A DNA stretch of 64,000 bases from Pseudopyrenochaeta lycopersici (taxonomy: Eukaryota; Ascomycota; Dothideomycetes; Pleosporales; Pseudopyrenochaetaceae). The notes beneath the pieces are model-generated. The model was not told where the DNA came from. It searched no databases and saw only the letters and a program-made list of their open reading frames with translations. The stretch is from contig NHZP01000058.1 in assembly GCA_003313425.1 (NCBI GenBank), positions 186,001 to 250,000 on the forward strand, written 5' to 3'. The position numbers and the translations under genes were made by a program. Shown here piece by piece: positions 45,994-55,228 of the stretch; position 1 is the first letter of the stretch, and each line of letters opens with the position of its first letter.

Positions 45994-46006
45994 CCATCCC
46001 CCTTCT
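45994..46006 (-). promoter_or_regulatory. Polypurine tract for plus-strand priming
   Basis: On the minus strand the purine run AGAAGGGGGATGG directly precedes the left LTR. This is where the polypurine tract of a minus-strand element must be, and it independently fixes the orientation. Confidence 0.75.
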
Positions 46007-46078
46007 GTCCTAGCGCTGTCCTTAGTGCTTATTATATAACGCGGGTGTTTCCCACTTCTTACCGCATTATATCTCGCC

Positions 46079-46660
46079 ATGCCTAAATATCTACAAGTGT
46101 CTAGTACTATCCGTCGCTAACGCCTCTACGATTTTATTAACTCCTTTAAGGAAGCTATAGTTTAAAAGTGCGCGATGTGCGCGAAGTATAATAGGGTGTA
46201 TAAGGTCTATGTTCGTTCTAGGAAATGTAGTAAGTATCTGCGTTAAGGGTAACGCTACAACGTACGAGTTACAGAGTCTAAGTTTAAATAATTAGTAGAT
46301 TAAAAGACGAAGCTTTAGGAACAGATAAAAGAATCTAAGAACACGTAAGAAGTTATAATAAAGGCGCATAAAAAGGCTCTAGAAGAGCTGCGCGTTACTT
46401 AGGCTCGCGAAGAGTAGTTACAATAGTAAATAGATTTAATTAATTAGCGCGTAGAAGAAGTAATAGCTATAGAGGAGCAGAACATTAAAGAGTAAGAGGC
46501 GGCAGAGGCCTTATTACCTAAAAACGCTTCTAACGCTCTTAGGTTTAGTTTATCGCCTAGTACTTAGGGTGCGTTTAAGGGCTTCCCCCTTAAGTACTAA
46601 GAGGTCCTAGCAGGCGATAAGTTACCTATAGCAGATCTAACAGTTTCTTCTAGCTCCTAA
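46079..46660 (+). pseudogene. Antisense relic gene inside the retrotransposon, Zn2Cys6-like cluster plus coiled coil
   Basis: A 193-codon frame from ATG 46079 to TAA 46658-46660 runs opposite to gag-pol, between the integrase end and the 3' LTR. It has no frameshift; the internal stops are TAG/TAA, explained by RIP of TGG, CAG and CAA. At 46169-46258 the frame has Cys and Tyr codons spaced C-x2-C-x6-Y-x8-C-x2-Y-x6-Y. Each Tyr codon (TAT/TAC) is one G-to-A change from Cys, so the spacing is that of a Zn2Cys6 cluster. A charged Glu/Lys-rich stretch that looks like a coiled coil follows, then a Ser/Pro-rich tail. Not part of standard gypsy coding. Dead in this copy. Confidence 0.65.
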
Positions 46661-47517
46661 CGTTTCTTAAGGTTTATTTACTTTTTCTTTTTTCTTTCCT
46701 CCCTCTCCTAGTATTCTCTAATTTTTTCTTAACAGTTCCTTAGGTTTTCTAGTAGTTCCTACGTACTTTCTATACTTAAGTATCCCTTCTACTTAACTAG
46801 GTAGCTAAAGCTTAATTCTAGGTTGTTAACTCTTCTATTTTATTAGTAACCCCAGATTTTCTCAACTTTAAACTTGTTTTCTTCCTCTAGTTTATATTAG
46901 AATATTCTTTATAGTAGCGTCGCAGGGTTAGCTAGTTCTAACTTAGAGATATAAAAGCATAGGTAGATCTTTGCATTTAGTAGTAGCTCAAGTATATAAT
47001 TTACAGGTCCGTTTCGTTCTTTAACTAAAAATAGTCTAACCTTAACATAATTAAGTCCCTTACTTAGTCGCCTGTTGCGTAGATTTTTTATAAGTAAGTA
47101 TACTTTATCCCCCTTCTTTAGCTAAGGTGCTATTTTTCTTTTCTTATTTTAGTAGGAAATACTATTACGTTATACTTTCTTAAGGTTCTCTTAGAGTTGT
47201 TTATATACTTTCTTTATTTCTTTAGCTATTTTTATAGCTGCTTTAGTTTTTCTGCTAAGGTATAACTTTATAAAAAGATTAGGGTGTCTCCTGTAGTTAG
47301 TAAAGAACGGTGTCTTTCTAGTTAATTCTAATAATTTATTATTATAGGCTAGTTATGCTATTAGTAATAATAAGACCTAATTATTTTATTATTAATTGCT
47401 GTAAATTCTTAGGTAGGTCTTTATTATTCTGTTTATTCTTTCTGTCTGTCTATCTGTTTATAGGTAATAGGCTGTTAACAACTTTCTCTTTATTCCTATT
47501 ACAGCTATTAGGGTAGA

Positions 47518-47751
47518 CTAGAAGTTAGATATAAAGAGCTTATCTCTGTTACTTATAATAGACTTAGGTATACTATGATATCGTATCAATCTGTCTAAGA
47601 CAACAAACACTAGTTGTTCTGTGTTATAGTTGTTTCTAAACAGTATTATTTCTGCTGCTTTCGTAAACCTGCAGACTATGTTAAAGATAGCGTTATACTT
47701 AATTCCTGTTGCAAGATCTTTAGACAGTAGTAACCCTGTTATAAAGTCCAT
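47518..47751 (-). pseudogene. Integrase core fragment of the gypsy element
   Basis: A 77-codon open stretch reads MDFITGLLLS and NAIFNIVCRFTKAAEIILF, the beginning of the retroviral-type integrase core. The conserved catalytic Asp of the V-x-D-R-F-T block is replaced by Cys-side changes, consistent with decay. The frame is closed on both sides by TAG/TAA. Confidence 0.8.
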
Positions 47752-48696
47752 AGAAATGTCTGCCTAAGGTTTATTAGGTAGCTCTATAGCTTACATTTCT
47801 CTGTAGGGTGCGTAGGTACTGTGTTTATTCTTATAACAGTCCGCGCATTTTTTAATAAACTATTTAACCTTAGCTTTTATGTTCTTAAAGCTGTAGTATC
47901 GCTGTATAAGTTCTATTATTCTTTTAATTCTAGGATAACTATATACTAAGTTATTATAGTGTTGTCAGATAATTACTTCTTACAATTCTTTAGGTACTTT
48001 AGACATAATTATTATAGTGTTGTTTAATAACTTATTAGGTCCTAGGCTTCTATCCTAGTTTACTTAAAGGATAGTATTATTAACTATTACTTTTATTCCT
48101 GCGATGTCTGATCTGCGGCTAAGAGCGTTAGCTCTGCTGTTATCCTTTCCTAGCGTATACACAATCTTAAACTTATATTATCCTAGCATTTTAGCCTATC
48201 TAACCTGTCTATAGTTTAAGGTCTTAGTAGTAGTAAAATAAACTAAGTTCTTATAATCTGTAAATATCGTAAGATCTAAGTAACTCTCTGCGTAGATTCA
48301 CTAGTAGTTAAGGGCGTCAACAACTACTATAAGCTCTTTATTATGCACGTCGTAGCGTTCCTTAGCGTCTATAAATTTTCTTAAGTAGTACGCGATTAAG
48401 TGCTATTTCCTATTGCGCTCTTATTTTACCGTTGCGCCTAGTGCAAGGTCTAAGGCGTCTGTTTTAAACTGTAGAGGTTCTCCTGTTCAGAAGGTAATTA
48501 ACACTAGTAGTGCAATGCAGGCTTCCTTAAGCATTTAGAATGCTTTCCTTTGTTCGTTTCCCTATTCCTATTTTATATCTTTCCTTATAAGTTTAGTAAG
48601 TAAGATAGATTTTTTAGAAAAGTCCTTAATAAACTGTTAGTTAAAGTTAACAAATCTTATAAATAACTGTATGTCTTTAACTATTTTAGGTTTAGG

Positions 48697-48942
48697 CTAT
48701 TCCTTTACTACTCTTATTTTCTCTTCGCTTATCTTTATTCTATACGCACCTACTGTGTATCTAAGGAATTTGACTTCTTCCTTATAGAACTCGCATTTCT
48801 TAGGTTTAAGCAGCAAACTAAATCTTCCTAAGCAGGCAAGAACTATTTTAACGTGCTTAATATGTTCCTGTAGATTATTAGAGTACACGAGGATGTTATT
48901 AAGGTATGCGATAACAAATACGTCTAGGTATTCCCTTAACAC
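48697..48942 (-). pseudogene. Reverse transcriptase fragment of the gypsy element
   Basis: An 81-codon open stretch covers the RT catalytic block: FVIAYLNNILVYSNNLQEH then PKKCEFYKEEVKFL. The two catalytic aspartates of the YxDD box are both Asn here, as expected from G-to-A change of GAT/GAC codons. The enzyme would be inactive even without the surrounding stops. Confidence 0.88.
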
Positions 48943-51398
48943 ATTATTAATAAGTACTTAGCATGTCGCTAGTATATTAGTAAGACTAAAAGGCATTACT
49001 ATATACTTATAGTAGCTATAGCGTATTCTAAACGCAGTCTTCTATTCTTTACCTTCCTTTATATAAATAAGGTTGTACGCTCCTCTTAAGTCTAATGCCG
49101 TAAAGACTTTCGCGAAGGCTAGTTAATCCTGTAATTTTACTATGTTTAGTAAAGAGTATTAATTCTTTACTATAATATTATTAAGTTTCTAGTAGTTAAC
49201 GCATAATCTTAGCTTCCTATTCTTTTTTAGTATAAATAGTATAGAGTATCCTGCTAGCGATTGTAATTCCCTAATAAATCCCTTTTTTAAGTTCGTCTTA
49301 ATATATTCGCGCAGGGTCTTAAGTTCTTTTTCTAATAAACCGTAAATTAGGCTAAAAGTTAGTTACTTCCCTTCCTATAGGATAATCTTATAATCCTAAA
49401 GTTAATGTTTAGGTAATGCTTTTATACTTATCTCTTCCTAAAAGAGTAACTTATATTCTTTATACTTATTAGGGATTACTAGAGTTGCGCTTTGCTCCTT
49501 AACTCTAGCTTGTTAGTCTAAGGGCCTTCTATTAGTACCTGCTGAGTCAGACCCTTGTGTCTTAAAGCTGTCCTTATTTAAAGTAAGGATTCTAATCATC
49601 ATCTTCTTATCTACCCAGGCACTCAGCCGCAGCGTAGGCTTACTCGTGGTTACGTCTGTTCTACAGTATTTAAACGAGAACTTTTTCTTTTTCTAATCTA
49701 TGTCTGGACTATATTCCCTTAACTATAGGAGTCCTAGTATTATATTATGCTGTAATAGTCTAAAAACGTCTAGGTTAATCGTTTCCCTATAGTTCTAGAT
49801 AATAAGTTACACGCTCTGTACTTCGTGTGTAATTACAGACTCTAATAGCATTAGTTGTCTATTAGCGACTGTTAATAGATATAGGACTAATTTTAACGAT
49901 AGGATAAGGCCAGCTTATTCTATCGCTCGCGCGGAAATATAGCTCTGTTATGCTCTAGAATCTACTAGTACCTTTATCTAGCTTCTGTTAAGCTTAATAT
50001 TTAGCTTAAAGAGTCCTTATGTGCCTGTTGCGTATAGGGTTTATAGTTTTTGCCTATTAGTAGGCGTGACCCTAAAAAAGGCTCCTCCTAATACTTGTTT
50101 AGTATCTTAATGTCTTTATACTTAAGGTAATCTAAGTTAAGGCACGTTTACTATTATTACTAATTACATTCTCTATTAAAGACTAGCTGCATCGCTATAG
50201 TAGCCGTAGAGTTATCGTTTCCTAGGAAGTAGAGGACAGTCCTCTTATCCTATAAGTAGTTATCGCATTTAACTTCAGAGTAATCATACTATTAGTATTT
50301 ATATTAGTGAAACAAGTAAGGGAAGTATCCCTGTTCTGTCTTACTTGAATAGTGTATAGCGCACAGGTCTGTGGTACAGAAAGACTAGTGGATAACATCG
50401 TGTCGCTTATTGCGTGGATCTATCAAGTAGTCTGGTACTAGTTTCTATAGTCCTTTGCGCATGGTATGTAGGGTCTGAGCCGCCTCTGCGCGCTTATAGT
50501 AGTTTCTAGCTTCTTCTTCTGTGAGCAGCTAGTTAGGGTTAACGTTCTCTTTATTATCCTCCTAATGCATTTATTATTTAAGCTAGGTATAGATGTCTTG
50601 TTTCTCACCGTCTGTAAGCACGATCTTACTATAGGAGTTAACTCTAAGGTACCCTTATTATACTAGGTCCTAAGTGTTAGGTACGTAGAAGGCGTCTTCC
50701 CGTGTTAATAGTAGCATTATTTGGCGTCGTAGTACGTATTTAAGGGTCTTAACTACCAAAGGTTCTAGTGCCTATATTTGTCTAGCTTGTTAAAGTTTCT
50801 ATAGTGCGTCCCTAACGCTTACAGGTTACTATGCTTTTTTAGCTCTTTCCGCCTATTCTTATATTACTTTCGTATAATATTCGGGGTAACAGTAGTGTTT
50901 TTATAATATATCTTACATCGCTTGTTTAGCTAGGATAATTATACTTATTCCTTATTTTATAGCTGCTTCCTATTCTTCTAGGGTTAACGCGTTAATATAT
51001 TATACTTTGTACATGTGTTACGCGTATAGTTAGCAGTTAAGTTCTATAATATCTTTTTCCGCCTCTATAGGCGTTAATAGCCTTAGGGTTCCTAGTTAAT
51101 GTTAGTTCTAGAAGTTTTCCCTTTTTTAATCCTTAGTTAAAAGCACTATAGTATTATTAAGGTCTTCCTTAGTATTTTTATAGACTAGGGATAGGGAGCC
51201 GTTACTCTCTTCTTCCTTATCGCTATACTAGGTTCCTAGAATCCCTTTCTTAGTAGGTTCTAGGAGAGGTAGCTGTAACAACTCTATGTCTTAGGCTTCT
51301 TCCTTTTAGGTTGCGACAACTTCCTATATTTCGTCGATATTATGTTCTTCCTTCACCACTATTATATTAATCTAGGGGGTTACCTTATTCTTACTTCT

Positions 51399-51440
51399 AT
51401 AGTCCTTAGCTATATAGCCTTTCTTATTACAGTTAAAACA
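51399..51440 (-). pseudogene. Gag zinc-knuckle relic
   Basis: On the minus strand the codons read CFNCNKKGYIAKDY, which is the C-x2-C-x4-H-x4-C knuckle with His and the last Cys both turned into Tyr by single C-to-T or G-to-A changes. It marks the end of gag, so gag lies between here and about 52240. Confidence 0.75.
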
Positions 51441-52252
51441 AGTTATTTCTTTTTTCTTTCTGCCCTTACCTAACTTTTCCTTATTAAGGTTATCTAAATA
51501 TATTACCTTAGGGCCCTCTAATAGGTACTGTCTAGGCACTTCTTATAGTTAATACTAATATTATAGGCGACTGTTATTTAGCTTATTATAATAATCCTTC
51601 TAGGGTTTCTTATCTTCTTTTGTTTGTCCTAGTAGTTATCCTTTAAGTCGCATACAGAGCTTATAGAGCTCTATATCTAGTTAGATAGTTTTATTAATTA
51701 GGTCGTCTAGTGTCGTAATTTTCGTGCCTGTACGCATAAGCTTAGTCTGGACGTCCGCTTTCAGGCCTTATTTGTACATAGTTTTTAGGGTGTCGTCATT
51801 CTAACTAGTCTATCTAGCGTAACCTAGAAATTCGTTAGTGTAGTTGGCTGTAGACTTAGTTTGTCGCATGTTTTAAATCTTGCGTTCTGTAATAGTTGCC
51901 ACGTTCAGGAGCCTGAACGCTTAGCGCATACATGTTTTAAATCTTTCTATATTTTTAAATATAACGATAAGTTCCTGAGGCTTCTCTTTATTACTTATGT
52001 ACTCGACTAGGTAGGGTTTCACCTATTTAGCAGCTTCGCCCCTCATGTAGCTTAACATGAGTACTGCTTAGTTGTTGTCGTCTATAGTGGTTGCGTTAAA
52101 CTTAAAGAACAGGTTAAACTAGAGTAGCTAGTCTTCGAGCTTAAACTGATCCCTATAGAAGAGGTCCAGTTTAGTAACAGCGTTGCCTGGCCTTATAGCA
52201 TGATAGTTAGTAGTTTCTATCTTAGTGTTACTTATCTTAAGGGTGTTTAAAG

Positions 52253-52641
52253 TGTAAAGAATCTTAAAAGCTATTAGTAAGGATAACTAATAAGATTATA
52301 AGGTTAGTTCTCTAGGATAGAGTAAGGGACTAGATAGAAAGGGGTTTAATACTAAGATAGTAAGAGGGCGCTTCTGTAAAGAGTACTAAGGGTTAAGAAC
52401 AATTAGTATTGCTATTACTATACTGTAGAGTATAATATTAAGTTAAACATAATAAGCTATAGGGGTTCATTGTGGTGATCTATATACATAGAAGTTATGC
52501 ATGTTGCTTAGTGTGCTCGGTGTGCTCAGTGTTACTGATCAGACTGATCAACTGAGCACGTCACGTGACCTCGGTTGTTGGTCCAATACCTGTGAAGTCC
52601 AGTTGGGGCCACTGGGACAGGGTTCCAGCAGGATCGTAACA
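52253..52641 (-). repeat. Right LTR (5' LTR of the minus-strand retrotransposon)
   Basis: 389 bp. Its outer part, about 52400-52641, still has many CpA and TpG dinucleotides and an E-box-like CACGTGAC, whereas its inner first 105 bp is more mutated than the matching part of the left LTR. Confidence 0.92.
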
Positions 52642-53240
52642 GATAAGTGCTCTTTTTAGAAGGGCTTAGGGCAAATATAAAAGTAAGTATTTTATAATTT
52701 ATAAGAGAAATAGAAGATAATAATGCTTTAAACCTATAGCTGTAGTAAGAAGGTAGTATAGATAGTGTAAGGTTTAATATAGCTAAATAAACGTAGGTGT
52801 GTATAGAGGAGCCCTCTAGTTATAATAGAGCGCGATCCTAATACTCTAAACTATAGATACTCTACTAAAAGTTATATTAAGGCTTTAAAGAAAGGCCTCT
52901 TATAATTATAGCGCTGTTTACAGCTTTTTATATAAGATAACGCGCGCGTATATATAGCTGCAGCTACAAAGAGATTTCTAGCTAAGCACTACATTAGTAC
53001 TGTTAACTAGCCACCCTACTTACCTAATCTTAACCTAATTAAGCACCTCTAGTAGTATCTTAAAAAGCTTATATATAGATCTTATCCTTAGTATAATAAT
53101 TATAGTTAAGCTATAGAGGAGTAGGATAGCTTTTACGCTGCATTAAAAAGTTGCTAGCGTCGCATACTAGCTAGCCTAATTCGGCGCCTTATTATAAGCA
53201 TGCCACGACGAATTAATGCATGCAAGAAAGCGCAAGGGTG
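52642..53240 (+). pseudogene. Tc1-type transposase, C-terminal relic
   Basis: Continuation of the frame from 45604 after the retrotransposon. The DDE region is readable near 52936-53050: DNARVYIAAATKRFLAKHYI, then a TAG at 53008-53010 in place of the conserved Trp before PPYLPNLNLIKHL, then two TAG codons where Trp and Trp/Gln are expected. Asp-to-Asn, His-to-Tyr and Trp-to-stop changes are all C-to-T or G-to-A, the RIP signature. Confidence 0.8.
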
Positions 53241-53410
53241 GTAAACGAAATATTAAACCCGTGCGTAACTACTGCTTCAAAAAAAATTAAATTATATTAT
53301 ATATTAGCTAAGATTCATAGTGTTGAAGTTTTGTGCCCATGTGCTAGTGAGGGTGGCTCGTGCGTGCGCGGCGAGAACTTTTAGAAGGGCACTGTATATA
53401 AGTTATTATA

Positions 53411-53656
53411 ATAGGCTACGCCCTTTAAGTAAGAGAGGCTTCGCTACTATCGCACGGGGAGCGAACTCCTTAATCTCCTCTACCCCCTTTTCTTATTAGC
53501 TTATATAAGTTAGTAGCTAGAAGAGCACGTTCCTCTTTACTTATATAAATATATATATATATCCTCTAAGGATACCTATAACCTCTTCTCTATCTTTCTC
53601 CTTCTGTAGTATAAGATAAATGCACACTCGTTAGCTAGGCCTCTTCGCCTATAACA
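53411..53656. mobile_element. 246-bp insert with 9-bp target duplication in the foldback arm
   Basis: GTTATTATA occurs at 53402-53410 and again at 53657-53665, and the intact right arm of the foldback has this sequence once. The 246 bp between them is therefore an insertion. It has no coding capacity and lacks clear long terminal repeats; only ATAGGC/GCCTAT is shared by its ends. A 9-bp duplication fits a Mutator-type MITE or a SINE. On the minus strand its start, GGCGAAGAGGCCTAGCTAAC, faintly resembles a tRNA 5' end with an A box, but no good B box follows. Confidence 0.7.
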
Positions 53657-53665
53657 GTTATTATA

Positions 53666-53900
53666 TAAAGCTTTATAGTTTTAAAGTACTTCAATTATAT
53701 AATTATTTTACTATTATACTAAAATATATACTTTCTTACTATAGTATATAATATTATAAGCTTTTTATTATTATTTTAAAATTTTACTAGAAAATAGCTT
53801 ATAGTTTTATATACTATAGTAAGAAAGTATATATTTTAGTATAATAGTAAAATAATTATATAATTGAAGTACTTTAAAACTATAAAGCTTTATATAATAA
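53666..53900. repeat. Inner palindrome of the foldback element
   Basis: The inner parts of the two arms, 53666-53751 and 53807-53892, pair nearly perfectly around a 55-bp AT-rich loop. This stretch can form a long cruciform or hairpin. Confidence 0.85.
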
Positions 53901-54303
53901 CTTATATAGTAACTTTATTAATAATTTCTCTAAGTTTTAAAAAGTATTATTAAAAAGCTATATAACTTTATTATAATATACTTTTAATACTATATAATTT
54001 AATATATTAACTTTATTAGCTATTATAATAAGTACTTAAAATTTTATAGTAATAGTACTTATAAATATTATATAATTAAGTATTTTAGCTTTTTTTAAGC
54101 TATAACTTTAAACTTATATAACTCTTTTAATACTAGCTTAAATTTATTAATTATTTTTTTAAATTATTACTAATACTTTAGAAATTTAAATAACTAAATT
54201 TTTAGAAGTATATCTTATTTAGATAGGAAGATAGAAGGATTTAAGTGTTCTTAAAAACTGCGTGCATCAGGTGGGGACGTGCATTAGGTGGTGGAACACG
54301 TTA

Positions 54304-54590
54304 ATTAGTAGCTATCCTTATAGACGAGAATTTAAAGCTACGCGCAGCTCTTAGGTATAAAAAATATAAAAAGTAGTAGCGTAGGCGATATATTACTTAT
54401 AGAGGAGCTCTGCAGGTTAAGCTAGGCCAGCTGCTTGCTGCAGAGGCTGATAGGGTGGTGGATGAGGGTAGTCCAGCTCAGCCTAAGCGAGTGCGCCAGC
54501 GCGCACCGCTAACGTGCAGCAACTGTCATATCCAAGGACATAATCGGACTTAGTGTGGACGAAGATAGACTAGCCTATCTCCTTATTAAA
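54304..54590 (+). pseudogene. Fot1/pogo-like transposase, C-terminal relic with zinc knuckle
   Basis: A plus-strand frame reads basic and Ala/Gln-rich sequence, then CSNCHIQGHNRT followed by a stop in place of Gln or Trp and a Cys, i.e. a C-x2-C-x4-H-x4-C zinc knuckle at about 54515-54559, then ends at TAA near 54588. Fungal pogo-type transposases often finish this way. It is the partner of the N-terminal relic at 42553 and is less mutated than the interior. Confidence 0.7.
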
Positions 54591-54696
54591 TTTATAATTT
54601 ATTGTGCTGTTGTTAAGCAATTGAGCAAAAAGACGCGTTGACTTTGGTGGGGCTGGCCGCTGACTGGTTTTGGCCACTGACTGGTGGAATACGTTA

Positions 54697-55228
54697 ATCT
54701 ATCACCACAATGACAATAGTACGAGGTTTCTGCAACGCTGCAACTCAAGGTCCGCAAGACCTTTCGTGTAAGTAGAGAAAGTGTTTTCCATTTTGGTGTA
54801 TTGGCTATCATGGCTATTGTACGCTAAAATGTGATAGCTATGCTTAGATATGAATATCTATGATGGGTTTGTCGAGGTAGCGTAGCTAGTCTCATGCCTT
54901 TCGACTCAGTATGAGTCAGTAAGACTGCAATTGAATAGAGTAGGCATCCATTTGGGCCGGTGAGTGAGTCATCTAACAGAAGTTTGGCTGTGCTTATTAG
55001 CAGTAGTCAAGGCTCAAGTCTATGATAAGACGAACATCATTCCATGCCCTCAATTCCATAGTCTCATTACTGCAATCCTGTGCAACTGCACGACCTCAAT
55101 CAGCGCTCAATCTATTCTATGAGCCAAATTCCGAAATAGGAGTAGTGTACCGCTCACGCACTATCGAATCGTTTCCATATTGAGTTCTTTTTTCACCAAA
55201 TTTCGTTTCGCGCGCCACACTAGCAAGG
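54697..55228. other. Spacer and promoter of the ABC transporter
   Basis: About 530 bp with normal dinucleotide content, so RIP damage ends sharply at the outer element's TIR. No gene seen; the ABC transporter promoter should be here. Confidence 0.4.

Larger units (their letters stand above)
45605..52641 (-). mobile_element. Ty3/gypsy LTR retrotransposon, full length, RIP-damaged
   Basis: Two 389-bp LTRs (45605-45993 and 52253-52641), each beginning TG and ending CA, bound a 7,037-bp element flanked by the 5-bp duplication GATAA (45600-45604 and 52642-52646). Coding is on the minus strand: a gag zinc knuckle at 51399-51440, reverse transcriptase at 48697-48942 and integrase at 47518-47751. 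The RT-before-integrase order marks Ty3/gypsy. A polypurine tract lies next to the left LTR. Every coding block carries stops and RIP-type substitutions, so it is dead. It inserted in the Tc1 transposase gene. A relic gene runs antisense near its 3' end. Confidence 0.92.
45003..53394 (+). mobile_element. Tc1/mariner-type element, interrupted by a retrotransposon
   Basis: Inverted repeats beginning CAGTGCCCTTC and continuing AAAAGTTCTCGCCGCG lie at 45003 and, inverted, end at 53394. TA duplications are at 45001-45002 and 53395-53396. Without the 7,037-bp retrotransposon and one GATAA copy the element is about 1,350 bp, the normal Tc1 length. Transposase relics lie on both sides of the retrotransposon on the plus strand. 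It sits in the left arm of the foldback element, and the arm sequence resumes directly after it. Confidence 0.88.
44608..54301. mobile_element. Foldback element with ~500-bp inverted arms, split by nested insertions
   Basis: The sequence 44608-45002 reappears as an inverted copy at about 53900-54301. If the nested insertions at 45003-53394 and 53411-53656 are removed, the left arm continues through 53397-53410 and 53666-53751 and pairs with the right arm 53807-54301, leaving a loop of only about 55 bp (53752-53806). The element was therefore about 1.05 kb, almost a perfect palindrome, with no coding capacity. The tips read ACGTGTTCCACC, contain CACCTAATGCACG twice at 17-bp spacing, and are flanked by TA (44606-44607, 54302-54303). 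Its tip relates it to the pogo-like elements around it. Confidence 0.85.
42447..54694 (+). mobile_element. Outer Fot1/pogo-like DNA transposon, RIP-damaged and interrupted
   Basis: Terminal inverted repeats of about 67 bp face each other at 42447-42513 and 54628-54694, starting ACGTGTTTCACC and ending in GGTGGAATACGT, with TA target duplications at 42445-42446 and 54695-54696. Both TIRs contain two copies of GTCAGYGGCC spaced 17 bp. Inside the left end is the start of a Fot1-type transposase and inside the right end its C-terminal zinc knuckle, both on the plus strand. The catalytic middle is absent; the space is filled by nested elements. TGG, CAG and CAA codons have become TAG or TAA throughout. 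TIR tips keep some CpA, so damage is lighter there. Confidence 0.85.

Noticed and set aside
53411..53656. Firm call as tRNA-derived SINE
   Set aside because: Only a vague A-box-like start; no convincing B box at the right distance, so it is left unclassified.
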